DNA of 64,000 nucleotides from Bog-950 sp044228435 (GTDB taxonomy: Bacteria > Bacteroidota > Bacteroidia > Chitinophagales > LD1), in the NCBI GenBank assembly GCA_044228435.1, contig JBGAUW010000003.1, positions 248,001 to 312,000 on the forward strand, given 5' to 3'. Shown here one piece after another: positions 44,603 to 53,469 of this stretch. The position numbers and the translations under genes are program-made. Position 1 is the first letter of the stretch, and every line of letters begins with the position of its first letter. A model generated the notes under the pieces. It worked only from the letters and a program-made list of their open reading frames with translations. It ran no database searches and was not told where the DNA came from.

Positions 44603-47215
44603 ATGTTGCATCGCTTTTGTGTTATTGCCATCGTTTTATGCACGGTTGCAGCTTGTTCAAGCTCTAAAAATGCCCGTAAGGATAAAAATTCCGTTACCGT
44701 AGACTTAGACTCGATAGAAATTACCGCCTCGCGCGAAAACCCTTATCGCGCCACGGCCCCACGCGATTTTGATTTGCTGCACACCAAATTAGAGGTGCGT
44801 TTTGATTATGCCAACCAATATTTATTAGGTAAGGCCACCCTTACACTTAAGCCGCACTTTTATGCCCAAAGCACACTTACGCTGGATGCCAAGCAATTTG
44901 ATGTGCGCCAGGTAAGCCTGGAAACCGGCGAAAACCAGCGCGAGAGCCTGCAGTTTACCTACGATTCGCTGGAGATTAAAATACAGCTAAACAGAAAATA
45001 CGAAGCCGGCGAAAAACTGAAAGTGTTTATTGATTACACCGCCAAGCCGAACGAAAGAAAGAGCGGCGGCAGCGCAGCTATTTCAGAAGATAAAGGCCTC
45101 TACTTTATTAACCCACTAGGCACCGATACTACCAAGCCTATTCAAATATGGACCCAGGGCGAAACAGAATCTAACTCGTGCTGGTTCCCTACTATTGATA
45201 AGCCTAACCAGAAAATGACCAATGAGATTTACATTACGCACCTTAAAAAATATGTATCGCTAAGCAATGGCACGCTTATTTCATCTACCCCTATTAATGA
45301 TAGCCTGGTAACCGATTATTGGAAAATGGATTTGCCACATGCACCATACCTGGTAATGATGGCCGTTGGCGATTTTGTGATAACGCAGGACCGCTGGCGC
45401 GATATACCGGTAAACTACTACATGGAGAAAAAATATGCTCCGTATGCGCGCCAGATTTTTGGCAACACGCCACAAATGATGGAGTTCTTCTCGCAAAAGT
45501 TAGGCTTTGATTACCCGTGGCAAAAATATTCGCAGGTAGTGGTGCGCGATTACGTAAGCGGGGCTATGGAAAACACCTCGGCTACCCTGCACGGCGAATT
45601 TATTAACCGGAACACCCGCGAGCTTTTAGATGAAACCTACGAAGATGTAGTAAGCCACGAGTTGTTCCACCAGTGGTTTGGCGATTTGGTAACTACCGAA
45701 AGCTGGAGCAACATTCCGCTTAATGAATCGTTTGCCACCTATGGCGAATACCTGTGGAATGAATACAAATACGGCCGCGAGTATGCCGATTATAAACAGC
45801 AGGATAATTACGACAAATACATTGATGAGGCCACGGATAAAAATGTAGACCTGGTACGCTTTTATTACAACGACCGCGAAGATATGTTCGACCGCCACAG
45901 CTACGAAAAAGGCGGGCTTGTATTACACTACCTGCGCAAAACAATTGGCGATGATGCCTTTTTTAAATCGCTGGAATTGTATTTAAAAACCAACCAGTTT
46001 AAGCCGGTAGAAATTCACCAGCTGCGTTTGGCTTTTGAAGAGGTAACCGGTAAGGATTTGAACTGGTTTTTTAATGAGTGGTTTTTAAACTCGGGGCACC
46101 CGGTGTTGGATGTTGCTTACAGCTACGCTAATGATAGTGTGTATGTAACTATTGAACAAAAGCACAACACAGATAAGCCACTAACCTATCAGTTGCCTTT
46201 CAGACTGGATATATGGTATGGAAAGACTGTAAACTCATACCCGGTTATACTTAAAAAGAAAGCACAGGTGTTTGCTTTTAAAGCCCCGGGCAAACCCGAC
46301 CTGGTGGACTTTGACGGCGAGCGCGCCGTGCTTTGCGTAAAAAAAGAAAACAAGACGATAGAAAACTACATTTTTCAATACCAGAACACGCCCCTGTTTG
46401 TACAGCGCTTAGAAGCGCTTAAAAAATTGGCCGAAGCGCAAAAGAAAAACCCGGCGGCCAAACAGGTGCTGATAGATGCCTTTAAAGACCCTGCCTATAA
46501 CTTACGCCAGTTTGCTGTTGATGAACTTGATTTACCTAAAGAAGGTGCCGACACTATGCTTGCTGCTTTGGTTGATTTAGTCCAACGCGACAAGGCTTCT
46601 ACCGTGCGCCGCTCGGCCTTGCTTAAGTTAAGTGCCAGCAATGCAGCCGAAAAATATAAAGCCGTATTTGAAACAGCTGTTGGTGATAGCAGTTATGAAG
46701 TTGCTGCAACGGCGCTAAAATCCTTAAACGAGGTAGATTCGAAAAAGGCATTAGAGATTGCCAAGGGCCTTGAAAAAGTTGACAACCGCGATATTGCCGG
46801 CAGCGTGGCCGATGTGTATGCCAAAGAGGGCGACGTAAGCTATCAGAACTATTTTGAAAACCGGCTGCGCGACCCTGAGGCTACCGGCAAGTATTCACTG
46901 TTTTATTACTATGCTAATTTTTTAACCCGCATGGATAAAGCTGTGGTGTTGAATGGCATTAAAACAATTGAAGAACAGGCTATGGCCACCGATAACCACT
47001 TTTTAATAGGCGGAGCCAAAGGCTCGCTTAAAAGAATAGCTAAGTGGTATGAAGACAAAAAGAAGAAAACGCAATCAGAAATAAACGCTGAGCAAGGCCA
47101 AACCGCCCGTGTTGAATTACAGCAAAAATTAAGTGACTACGACTTGATTGTAAGCGAAGCGAACGATGCAGTGCAGCGCGTTACTAAAAAGGGAGAGGCG
47201 AAGAAGGAGAAGTAA
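44603..47215 (+). CDS. M1 family zinc aminopeptidase, lipoprotein, 870 aa
   Basis: Zinc aminopeptidase anchored by a lipobox (MLHRFCVIAIVLCTVAACSSSK; Cys at position 18). An N-terminal beta domain is followed by the exopeptidase motif SGAMENTSA (about residue 319) and the zinc site HELFHQW (H352, E353, H356) with the third ligand E375 (NESFATYGEYL) 18 residues on. The last ~250 residues are helical HEAT-like repeats (NLRQFAVDELDLPKEGADTMLAALVDLV). Expected in the periplasm or outer-membrane leaflet, trimming peptides from extracellular protein digestion. Own promoter and strong terminator. Confidence 0.92.
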   Translation: MLHRFCVIAIVLCTVAACSSSKNARKDKNSVTVDLDSIEITASRENPYRATAPRDFDLLHTKLEVRFDYANQYLLGKATLTLKPHFYAQSTLTLDAKQFDVRQVSLETGENQRESLQFTYDSLEIKIQLNRKYEAGEKLKVFIDYTAKPNERKSGGSAAISEDKGLYFINPLGTDTTKPIQIWTQGETESNSCWFPTIDKPNQKMTNEIYITHLKKYVSLSNGTLISSTPINDSLVTDYWKMDLPHAPYLVMMAVGDFVITQDRWRDIPVNYYMEKKYAPYARQIFGNTPQMMEFFSQKLGFDYPWQKYSQVVVRDYVSGAMENTSATLHGEFINRNTRELLDETYEDVVSHELFHQWFGDLVTTESWSNIPLNESFATYGEYLWNEYKYGREYADYKQQDNYDKYIDEATDKNVDLVRFYYNDREDMFDRHSYEKGGLVLHYLRKTIGDDAFFKSLELYLKTNQFKPVEIHQLRLAFEEVTGKDLNWFFNEWFLNSGHPVLDVAYSYANDSVYVTIEQKHNTDKPLTYQLPFRLDIWYGKTVNSYPVILKKKAQVFAFKAPGKPDLVDFDGERAVLCVKKENKTIENYIFQYQNTPLFVQRLEALKKLAEAQKKNPAAKQVLIDAFKDPAYNLRQFAVDELDLPKEGADTMLAALVDLVQRDKASTVRRSALLKLSASNAAEKYKAVFETAVGDSSYEVAATALKSLNEVDSKKALEIAKGLEKVDNRDIAGSVADVYAKEGDVSYQNYFENRLRDPEATGKYSLFYYYANFLTRMDKAVVLNGIKTIEEQAMATDNHFLIGGAKGSLKRIAKWYEDKKKKTQSEINAEQGQTARVELQQKLSDYDLIVSEANDAVQRVTKKGEAKKEK

Positions 47216-47259
47216 GAGACGGATTCTTAGTTAAGAAGTTCTACGGGGTTTTAAGACTT

Positions 47260-47288
47260 CCGAAGTTGAAAAAACTTCGGTTTTTTTT
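47260..47288 (+). terminator. Rho-independent terminator after the M1 aminopeptidase gene
   Basis: Perfect arms ccgaagtt (47260-47267) and aacttcgg (47273-47280) with a 5-base loop, then eight T (47281-47288). Confidence 0.9.
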
Positions 47289-47316
47289 GATTAAACCAAA
47301 ACAGTTTACTTAAATC

Positions 47317-47336
47317 AAAAAGTCATCGGATGACTT
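47317..47336 (-). terminator. Rho-independent terminator after the PorE-like gene
   Basis: Perfect arms aagtcat (47320-47326) and atgactt (47330-47336); on the minus strand the stem is followed by a T-run (complement of 47317-47320 and the stem's own T's). It is 5 bases past the stop at 47342. Confidence 0.75.
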
Positions 47337-47341
47337 GACTT

Positions 47342-49789
47342 CTAATACCTCAACACTTTTACTTCTGTTCTACGGTTAGCCTGGTGTTGTGGGTCGGTAC
47401 AATTAGATTCGTTGGTGGGTTCGCAAACACATCCGTTTAGTATTACATTTTCGCCATAGCCTGCGGCTAAAATGCGCTTTGCTTTTACTCCTTTTTTAGC
47501 AATGTAATCTACCGCTGCCCTTGCCCTGCGTGCCGAAAGTACCACATTGTATTTGGCACTGGCGCGACAATCGGTATGCGAGCTTAGTTCAATCTCCAGC
47601 GATGGGTATTGTTTCATCAGGCGTACCAGGTTATCTAAATCGGCGGTAGCATCTTTACGGATAGTCCACTTGTTTAAATCGTAATAAATATTGCGCACCA
47701 CCCAGGTTTGCCCTACGTAAAATTTGCAGGCACCCTCTACATTCATACCGGGGTGGAGCCCGATAGTAGAAAGCGTATCGGCCTTGCCACCGTGCTCAAT
47801 CAAGTACAGGTTGTTAATTTTCAGGTCAAGTCGTAACTCGCCATTGCGGTCGGGGCTAATCTCTTTTTTATCGCCGGTTTGCAGGTTGGTAACTGTAACG
47901 GTGGTAGAAAAACAATTAGCCGTTAAAGGCACATTCACTTCCAGCTCCTCGCGCGGTATTGATATATCCAATTTAACCACACCGGTAGCGGCATCGGCAC
48001 TTAGCTCCGAAAACTGAATGTTGGCCGATGCATAATCGGGCGAAGTAAGCGTATACTTACCGGCAGGCACCGTAGTTTCAAGCACTCCTTTTTCATTCGT
48101 GCTAAAGTTAATTGCCGGTGCGCCTTCGGGTGTAAGCGATATGGCCACGTCTTTTATTGGTTCGCCGTTTTCTTTCTCAGTAATTGTTACCAATAGCTTA
48201 ATTACATCGGGCTTAAGAGGAATAGGCACCGTTGTGTTTTTGTTTTTAGTGCTAACCTCTACCGAGTTAGGCTTATAGCCATTGCTCATGGCCTGTACGG
48301 TGCATGCTTTATTGCCTTTAAGGGTATAAATTTTCTCGCCGTTTTTATCGGCTAAAGTATTTTCGGGCGTTTGTGTTTTGCAATCCAGGGCCAGCGAAGC
48401 CATTGGTATTGGCTTCTGTGTAAGGGCATCTTCTACCCGTATTATTACCTTATAATCCAGTTTGGTTTCATCGTAGGTAAAGTGGTAAATATCATCTTCG
48501 CCCTTGCCGCCATCGCGGTTACTGGCCAGGTAGCCACCCTTGTTATCGGCTGCCATTACAAAAGAGAAGTCGTCTTTATTCGTATTAACCGGCGCCCCAA
48601 GGTTCTCCGGTTTGCTCCAGCGGCCGGTTTCCGGTTTGGTTTTGTATACATCCAAACCACCCAATCCTGAAGGACTGTTACTTGAAAAATAAAGTGTTCC
48701 ATCATTGGCTATAAAAGGAAACTTTTCGTCGAAGGCGGTGTTTACTTCCGGCCCTAAATTTTGCGGGTTGCTCCAGGCACCGTTGGCATCGCGCGCAGCA
48801 ATGTAAATATCGGTTCCGCCGTAGCCCCCCAGTTTGTCGCTAACAAAATAGAGCGTCTTACCATCTTTAGTTATGGTAGGCTGAGCGCTGGTATACTGGG
48901 CATTATTTAGCGCCAAAGGCAGCACATTGGTGCCTTTGTTATCCTCTAAAGCGGCTGAGTAAAGCTGTTGGCGCGGCAGGCGCAGGCCATTTTGTAATAC
49001 GGTGTTTTTCTTTTTAAAGCTACCGGCGCTGAATACTATCTCGTTATTTACTTTAGTAAACGCAGGTGTGCTTTCGTAGCTTTTGCACTTAGATTTAAGG
49101 TTAGCTTTATCGTTTTGGTGCGTGCTATCTAAAGATGCCACATAAATTTTGCTGTCCTTAGTCAGGTTCCACTTATCGTATGTGGCTTTTTTATTACTGC
49201 GGTTACTGGTGTAAAGTAGTTTAGTATCGTATATGGCCGGCCCGTATTCCGATTTCGTTGTATTCACATCAGCAGCCTCTACTTTATATGCGCCTGTGTT
49301 GTCTTTACTTAAAGCCGGTATTTTATCCATAGCGCTAACAGCCTCTTTTACTCCGGTAGCAGTAGGATTAGATTTTGCATAGGCCTCATAATATTTTTGC
49401 GCGGCAGCATAGTTATTGTTAGCGCGCAACACATCGGCATAGGCAAGCTTAACGGCAGCGCTTGTTTTAGGGTTATCGGCAATTTTAGCATACCACTTTT
49501 CGGCCTCGCTGTAGTTACCGGTTACCCGGTAAGCCTCGGCAATTTTTTGCACCAGGTAAGCAGTATCGGTATCTTTTGTAAGGCTTTTAGAATACTTTTT
49601 AATTGCTTTTGTAAACTTAAGCTTTGCAAATGCCTTATCGCCGGCTTTGGTGCTGCCGCTCTTTATGGCTTTGCTTACCGTGGTGGCGGTTTTAGCTAAA
49701 CTATCGGCAGCAGCAGGCGCAGCAATGGCCGAACAACAGGAGAATAAAATAAACAGCAGGGTTACGGGTACATTAATTCTCATTTCCAT
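47342..49789 (-). CDS. PorE-like protein: TPR, PD40 propeller, carboxypeptidase-regulatory and OmpA domains, 815 aa
   Basis: Exported (MEMRINVPVTLLFILFSCCSAIAAP). Domain order: TPR-like helices (about 35-150, ITKYSKSLTKDTDTAY-type repeats, SEAEKWYAKIADN, AAQKYYEAYAKSNP); a PD40/WD40-like propeller (about 165-440; LLYTSNRS, PTITKDGKTLYFVSDKLGGYGGTDIYIA, FIANDGTLYFSSNSPSGLGGLDVY, ASNRDGGKGEDDIYHF); carboxypeptidase-regulatory folds (about 450-610); and an OmpA C-terminal peptidoglycan-binding domain (IELSSHTDCRASAKYNVVLSARRARAAVDYI). This is the architecture of PorE, a peptidoglycan-binding component of the type IX secretion machinery, though several paralogues in Bacteroidota share it. It may bind the cell wall and a T9SS partner. 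Unlike PorE, no convincing lipobox is seen. Confidence 0.82.
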   Translation of the reverse strand: MEMRINVPVTLLFILFSCCSAIAAPAAADSLAKTATTVSKAIKSGSTKAGDKAFAKLKFTKAIKKYSKSLTKDTDTAYLVQKIAEAYRVTGNYSEAEKWYAKIADNPKTSAAVKLAYADVLRANNNYAAAQKYYEAYAKSNPTATGVKEAVSAMDKIPALSKDNTGAYKVEAADVNTTKSEYGPAIYDTKLLYTSNRSNKKATYDKWNLTKDSKIYVASLDSTHQNDKANLKSKCKSYESTPAFTKVNNEIVFSAGSFKKKNTVLQNGLRLPRQQLYSAALEDNKGTNVLPLALNNAQYTSAQPTITKDGKTLYFVSDKLGGYGGTDIYIAARDANGAWSNPQNLGPEVNTAFDEKFPFIANDGTLYFSSNSPSGLGGLDVYKTKPETGRWSKPENLGAPVNTNKDDFSFVMAADNKGGYLASNRDGGKGEDDIYHFTYDETKLDYKVIIRVEDALTQKPIPMASLALDCKTQTPENTLADKNGEKIYTLKGNKACTVQAMSNGYKPNSVEVSTKNKNTTVPIPLKPDVIKLLVTITEKENGEPIKDVAISLTPEGAPAINFSTNEKGVLETTVPAGKYTLTSPDYASANIQFSELSADAATGVVKLDISIPREELEVNVPLTANCFSTTVTVTNLQTGDKKEISPDRNGELRLDLKINNLYLIEHGGKADTLSTIGLHPGMNVEGACKFYVGQTWVVRNIYYDLNKWTIRKDATADLDNLVRLMKQYPSLEIELSSHTDCRASAKYNVVLSARRARAAVDYIAKKGVKAKRILAAGYGENVILNGCVCEPTNESNCTDPQHQANRRTEVKVLRY

Positions 49790-49890
49790 TAAGGGTTTAT
49801 TTTAAGCAATACTAAAACCAACATTCACCGGTTTATACCATTTGCGCTTTAACATTCAAATATGTTGAATGTTTATTTTATAGCCCAAAC

Positions 49891-50241
49891 TTATTTCGCC
49901 GCCACAAGCAGTTCTTCCCAATACTCGGCAGCCCTGCGCGTATGCGGTATCACAATAGAGCCGCCCACCAGGTTAGCTATAGCAAACACCTCATATATCT
50001 CCTCAGTGGTTACACCCACCTCGTGACTTTTACCCAGGTGGTATTTAATGCAATCGTCGCAACGCAGCACCATACTGGCTACCAGCCCCAGCAGTTCTTT
50101 GGTTTTAGTGCTAAGCGCGCCATCGGCATAGGCCTGGTTATCAAGGCTCCAAAAGCGCTTCAGCACCAGGTTATCTTTACCAAGGATTACCTCGTTCATT
50201 TTGCTGCGGTACTGATTAAAGTCAGATATCATGTCGCTCAT
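49891..50241 (-). CDS. Carboxymuconolactone decarboxylase (AhpD-like) family protein, ~116 aa
   Basis: Small all-helical CMD-domain protein. The redox-type motif CDDCIKYH (C61, C64, H68) matches the CxxCxxxH active site of AhpD-like alkylhydroperoxidases. The rest (VGVTTEEIYEVFAIANLVGGSIVIPHTRRAAEYW) is typical. I chose ATG 50241 (MSDMISDFNQ); the frame extends 9 codons to a TTG at 50268. Probable thiol-dependent peroxidase or related function; substrate unknown. Monocistronic. Confidence 0.85.
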   Translation of the reverse strand: MSDMISDFNQYRSKMNEVILGKDNLVLKRFWSLDNQAYADGALSTKTKELLGLVASMVLRCDDCIKYHLGKSHEVGVTTEEIYEVFAIANLVGGSIVIPHTRRAAEYWEELLVAAK

Positions 50242-50393
50242 ACAATTTTCAATTTTGTGTTTCGTCAATTAAGAACGGAAAATAGGAAATTGAACAAGCG
50301 GGCAAAACAGTAATTTTAACCTTACAGGTTATTACATATTGCGAGTGCGCGTTTTTTATACCTTTAAACCGAAAACAAAAAACAAATTACCAC

Positions 50394-50972
50394 ATGAAAA
50401 ACGTATTCAGACTTTTTATCGGGCTTATTATTGCTTCTTCACTTAGCAGCTGCAGCTATAACTCGCTGGTTGAAAAGCGCGAAGGTGTTACCGCCCAGTG
50501 GGCCAACGTAGAGGCAGCTTATCAGCGTCGTGCCGATTTAATACCTAACCTGGTAGAAACTGTAAAGGGTGGAGGTAAGTATGAAGCCGAAACCTTAGAA
50601 AAAGTTGTGCAGGCCCGTGCATCGGCTACCAGCATTAAAATAGACCCTACCAATCTTTCGGAAGATGATATAGCGAAATACCAGGCTGCACAAAGCCAGT
50701 TAAGCGGCAGCTTATCGCGTTTGTTGGCTACTGTAGAAGCTTACCCGGAACTAAAAGCAGTACAGGGCTATTCGGAACTGCGTGTTGAACTGGCAAGCAC
50801 TGAGGATAAAATCGCCTTTGAGCGCAAAAAATTCAACGATCTGGTTAACAGCTACAATGCTAACCTATCTACGTTTCCGGCTGTAATTACTGCCAAGCTT
50901 TTTGGATTTACCCCTAAGGGTTACTTTAAAGCCGATGCCGGTACCGAGAACGCGCCTAAAGTGAAGTTCTAA
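50394..50972 (+). CDS. lemA: LemA family lipoprotein, 192 aa
   Basis: Signal with lipobox (MKNVFRLFIGLIIASSLSSCSYNSL), then the LemA core: QWANVEAAYQRRADLIPNLVETVKGGGKYE, LLATVEAYPELKAVQGYSELRVELASTEDKIAFERKKFN (both cited in parts) and NSYNANLSTFPAVITAKLFGF. Long alpha-helical bundle facing the periplasm. Function is not settled in the family. It is first in a LemA-TPM-TPM set on the plus strand, a common arrangement. Confidence 0.92.
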   Translation: MKNVFRLFIGLIIASSLSSCSYNSLVEKREGVTAQWANVEAAYQRRADLIPNLVETVKGGGKYEAETLEKVVQARASATSIKIDPTNLSEDDIAKYQAAQSQLSGSLSRLLATVEAYPELKAVQGYSELRVELASTEDKIAFERKKFNDLVNSYNANLSTFPAVITAKLFGFTPKGYFKADAGTENAPKVKF

Positions 50973-51082
50973 AAGGGAATAATGGATGGGTGGAATGATG
51001 GATGTTATTACTCTTTAGTTCATTCCAATACATTATTAGTCTGTGCAATATTTTTGTTTAGTAATACCATTTAAATCAGCGC

Positions 51083-51523
51083 ATGCTTTTTAAAAAACAA
51101 TTTTTTAGCGAGGCTGAACGCAAGGCCATAGTGCAGGCTATAAGCGATGCCGAAAATATGACCAGCGGTGAAATTAGGCTGCATATTGAGCCTACCTGCA
51201 AGCACGAAGATGTGCTGGTGCGTGCCACAGAAGTTTTTTTTCAATTAAAAATGAATGAAACGGCAGCGCAAAACGGGGTGCTGATTTACCTGGCCTACGA
51301 CGATAAAAAATTTGCCATACTTGGCGATAAAGGCATTGATGCAGTGGTGCCAGCTACCTTTTGGGATGGCACGAAAGAAGTGATGAGCGGCCACTTTAAA
51401 CAGGGCGAATTTTTAGAGGGACTTTTATTTGCCATTAAAGAGACCGGGTTTCACCTTAAACAATATTTCCCTTTAAACCACGACGATAAAAACGAGTTGA
51501 GCAATGAAATCAGTGAAGGGTAA
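51083..51523 (+). CDS. TPM-domain protein, 146 aa
   Basis: Contains the TPM (phosphatase-like, DUF477) core: ERKAIVQAISDAENMTSGEIRLHIEP at the N-terminus, GVLIYLAYDDKKFAILGDKGIDAVVP in the middle and HFKQGEFLEGLLFAIKETGFHLKQYFP near the end. No signal peptide or membrane helix, so cytosolic. Second gene of the LemA-TPM-TPM group; the longest reading of the following gene overlaps it by 20 bases. Confidence 0.85.
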   Translation: MLFKKQFFSEAERKAIVQAISDAENMTSGEIRLHIEPTCKHEDVLVRATEVFFQLKMNETAAQNGVLIYLAYDDKKFAILGDKGIDAVVPATFWDGTKEVMSGHFKQGEFLEGLLFAIKETGFHLKQYFPLNHDDKNELSNEISEG

Positions 51524-51568
51524 TTCGGTTGGCAGATGGCAGTTGCCTGTTGACAGAAAATACAAATT

Positions 51569-51590
51569 GCAAAGCATGTTTATGCTTTGC
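51569..51590 (+). promoter_or_regulatory. Inverted repeat enclosing the start codon of the YgcG-type gene
   Basis: Perfect arms gcaaagcat (51569-51577) and atgctttgc (51582-51590) with loop gttt. In mRNA the ATG at 51576 would be inside the stem, which could restrain initiation or link it to translation of the preceding gene. Confidence 0.45.
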
Positions 51591-52319
51591 ATGGTTGTGT
51601 TGTCGACATTAGTGGCTGGCGCGCAAAATTTTCCGGCGCAGCCCAATCCGCCACGTTTGGTGAACGATTTTGCCGGTGTATTATCGGCTAATGAAGTTGC
51701 CTCGTTAGAACAAAAGCTGGTAGCTTACGATGATTCTACCTCTACCCAAATAGCCATTGTAATAATTGAAAGTTTAGATGGCGCCGAAGTAGGCAGCTAT
51801 GCAGCTGAACTGGGCGAAAAATGGGGTATAGGCACCAAACAAAACCACAATGGTGTATTGCTTTTGATGTCGAAAAACGACCGTAAGGTTACTATACGGA
51901 CCGGTTACGGTGTTGAGGAAAAACTGGGCGCTATTATTACCGACCGCATTATTAAAAATACCCTGGTGCCTAACTTTAAACAGGGTAATTTTTATGGCGG
52001 ATTTAGTGATGCCACCGACGAAATAATGGCCCGCCTTTCGGGTATGTATGTAAATGATAAAAAGCGCGGAGGGCGTGAGCAGATTCCGGTTTGGGTTGTA
52101 GTGCTTATCATTTTTATCATCTTCTTCGTTATTCCTTTCTTTTTCCGTGGAGGCGGTGGTGGCGGAACTACCTATAGCCGCAGGGGTTTAAATACCTGGG
52201 GCGGTGGAGGCTTTTTAGGTGGCGGTGGTTTTGGCGGTGGGGGCAGTAGCGGCGGTGGTGGTTTTGGCGGTTTTGGCGGCGGGGGCTTTAGTGGCGGAGG
52301 CAGCAGCGGAAGCTGGTAG
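51576..52319 (+). CDS. YgcG-type TPM-domain membrane protein with glycine-rich tail, ~247 aa
   Basis: Signal peptide (MFMLCMVVLSTLVAGAQ), TPM domain (RLVNDFAGVLSANEVASLEQKL ... TQIAIVIIESLDG ... WGIGTKQNHNGVLLLMSKNDRKVTIRTGYGVEEKLG), a transmembrane helix (WVVVLIIFIIFFVIPFFF, about residues 170-188) and a Gly/Ser-rich C-terminal tail of ~55 residues ending GGGSSGSW, the usual YgcG layout. I chose ATG 51576 as it starts the hydrophobic leader; the frame opens at 51504, overlapping the previous gene, and the extra 24 codons have no leader character. A perfect 9-bp inverted repeat (51569-51590) surrounds the ATG. Confidence 0.85.
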   Translation: MFMLCMVVLSTLVAGAQNFPAQPNPPRLVNDFAGVLSANEVASLEQKLVAYDDSTSTQIAIVIIESLDGAEVGSYAAELGEKWGIGTKQNHNGVLLLMSKNDRKVTIRTGYGVEEKLGAIITDRIIKNTLVPNFKQGNFYGGFSDATDEIMARLSGMYVNDKKRGGREQIPVWVVVLIIFIIFFVIPFFFRGGGGGGTTYSRRGLNTWGGGGFLGGGGFGGGGSSGGGGFGGFGGGGFSGGGSSGSW

Positions 52320-52356
52320 TTTAAACATTTGAACGATAGATAAGACAGGAAACAGG

Positions 52357-52980
52357 ATGAAAGCAAATCCATATAAAGCACACCCGTGGCATGGAATTTC
52401 TTATGGAGAAGGTTTTCCGGATGTGTTAACCGCGTTTATAGAAATAGTACCGGCAGATACCGTTAAATATGAAATTGACAAAGCCAGTGGCTGGCTTAAG
52501 GTGGACAGGCCTCAACTTTATTCGAACATAGTTCCTGCCTTATACGGTTTTATACCGCAAACGCTTTGCGATATAGAAGTAGGTAAGTTTTGCATGGAAA
52601 AAACGGGGCAGAAAAATATAATAGGCGACCAGGACCCTATGGATATACTGGTGCTGGAAGAAAAGAACATACAAAGCGGAGGCATACTGGTGCAGGCTAT
52701 TCCTATAGGCGGTTTTAGAATGATTGATAAAAACGAAGCCGACGATAAAATTATAGCCGTTTTAAAAAACGATGCGGTGTATGGAAAATATACCGACATA
52801 AGCCAGCTGCCCATATCAATAGTTAACCGCCTTAAGCATTACTTTTTAACGTATAAAGACTTACCCGATTCTGACCAGGAACGTATTGTAGAAATTGCCG
52901 CCGTATATGGCCGCGAAGAAGCGCTGGAAGTTATCCGCCATAGCGCAACAGACTATAAGAACCGCTTTACAGGCGTATGA
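52357..52980 (+). CDS. ppa: Inorganic pyrophosphatase, family I, 207 aa
   Basis: Soluble Mg-dependent enzyme hydrolysing pyrophosphate to two phosphates. Active-site motif GDQDPMDILVL (D91, D93, D96) and the N-terminal substrate-binding segment KYEIDKASGWLKVDRPQLY are visible, as is the later KTYKDLP-like stretch LTYKDLPDSDQERIV. Length is normal. Its stop overlaps the start of the thioredoxin-like gene (ATGA, 52977-52980), showing translational coupling. The window also encodes a membrane pyrophosphatase. Confidence 0.93.
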   Translation: MKANPYKAHPWHGISYGEGFPDVLTAFIEIVPADTVKYEIDKASGWLKVDRPQLYSNIVPALYGFIPQTLCDIEVGKFCMEKTGQKNIIGDQDPMDILVLEEKNIQSGGILVQAIPIGGFRMIDKNEADDKIIAVLKNDAVYGKYTDISQLPISIVNRLKHYFLTYKDLPDSDQERIVEIAAVYGREEALEVIRHSATDYKNRFTGV

Positions 52981-53468
52981 AGAACCGGTTAATACGAATA
53001 GCTGCCGTGGTAGCAGCACTGCTGGTTGCCGGTTTTTTATACAACAAATACCGCATAGCCCCTAAAATAAAACCGGCAGCCTTAGTGCTTACCGATTTAA
53101 CCGGCCACCCATTTGCGCTGGATACATTTAAAAACCAAAAACTGTTTATCAGTTTTTTTGCCACCTGGTGCGGCCCTTGCTTACAGGAGTTGCCCTCGAT
53201 ATTTGAGGCACAACAAATATTAGAGCCCGTTAACTTTCGTTTTATCTTAGTTTCTGATGAATCGATTGAGTTGCTACAACGCTTTAATGAAAAAACAGAG
53301 AGCCGGTTTTTAATACTGCATTCGGAAAAGAAACTGCACGACTATAACATTTATACCATACCCACTACTTACCTTTTAAACACTAAAGGCGAAATAATTT
53401 TTAAGCAAACCGGCGAAGAAGATTGGGCCAGCGAGAAGATGATAGCCAAACTGAAAGGCGCAGAGTAA
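52977..53468 (+). CDS. TlpA-like thioredoxin-fold protein, 163 aa
   Basis: An N-terminal membrane anchor (IRIAAVVAALLVAGFLYNKY) precedes a thioredoxin fold with active site FFATWCGPCLQE (C65, C68) and the cis-Pro region YTIPTTYLLNTKGEIIFKQTGEE. Such proteins act in the periplasm as disulfide reductases or in cytochrome c maturation; the exact role is unknown. It overlaps the pyrophosphatase gene by 4 bases (ATGA) and is therefore translated with it. Convergent with the exosortase gene, one base apart. Confidence 0.87.
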   Translation: MKNRLIRIAAVVAALLVAGFLYNKYRIAPKIKPAALVLTDLTGHPFALDTFKNQKLFISFFATWCGPCLQELPSIFEAQQILEPVNFRFILVSDESIELLQRFNEKTESRFLILHSEKKLHDYNIYTIPTTYLLNTKGEIIFKQTGEEDWASEKMIAKLKGAE

Positions 53469-53469
53469 A

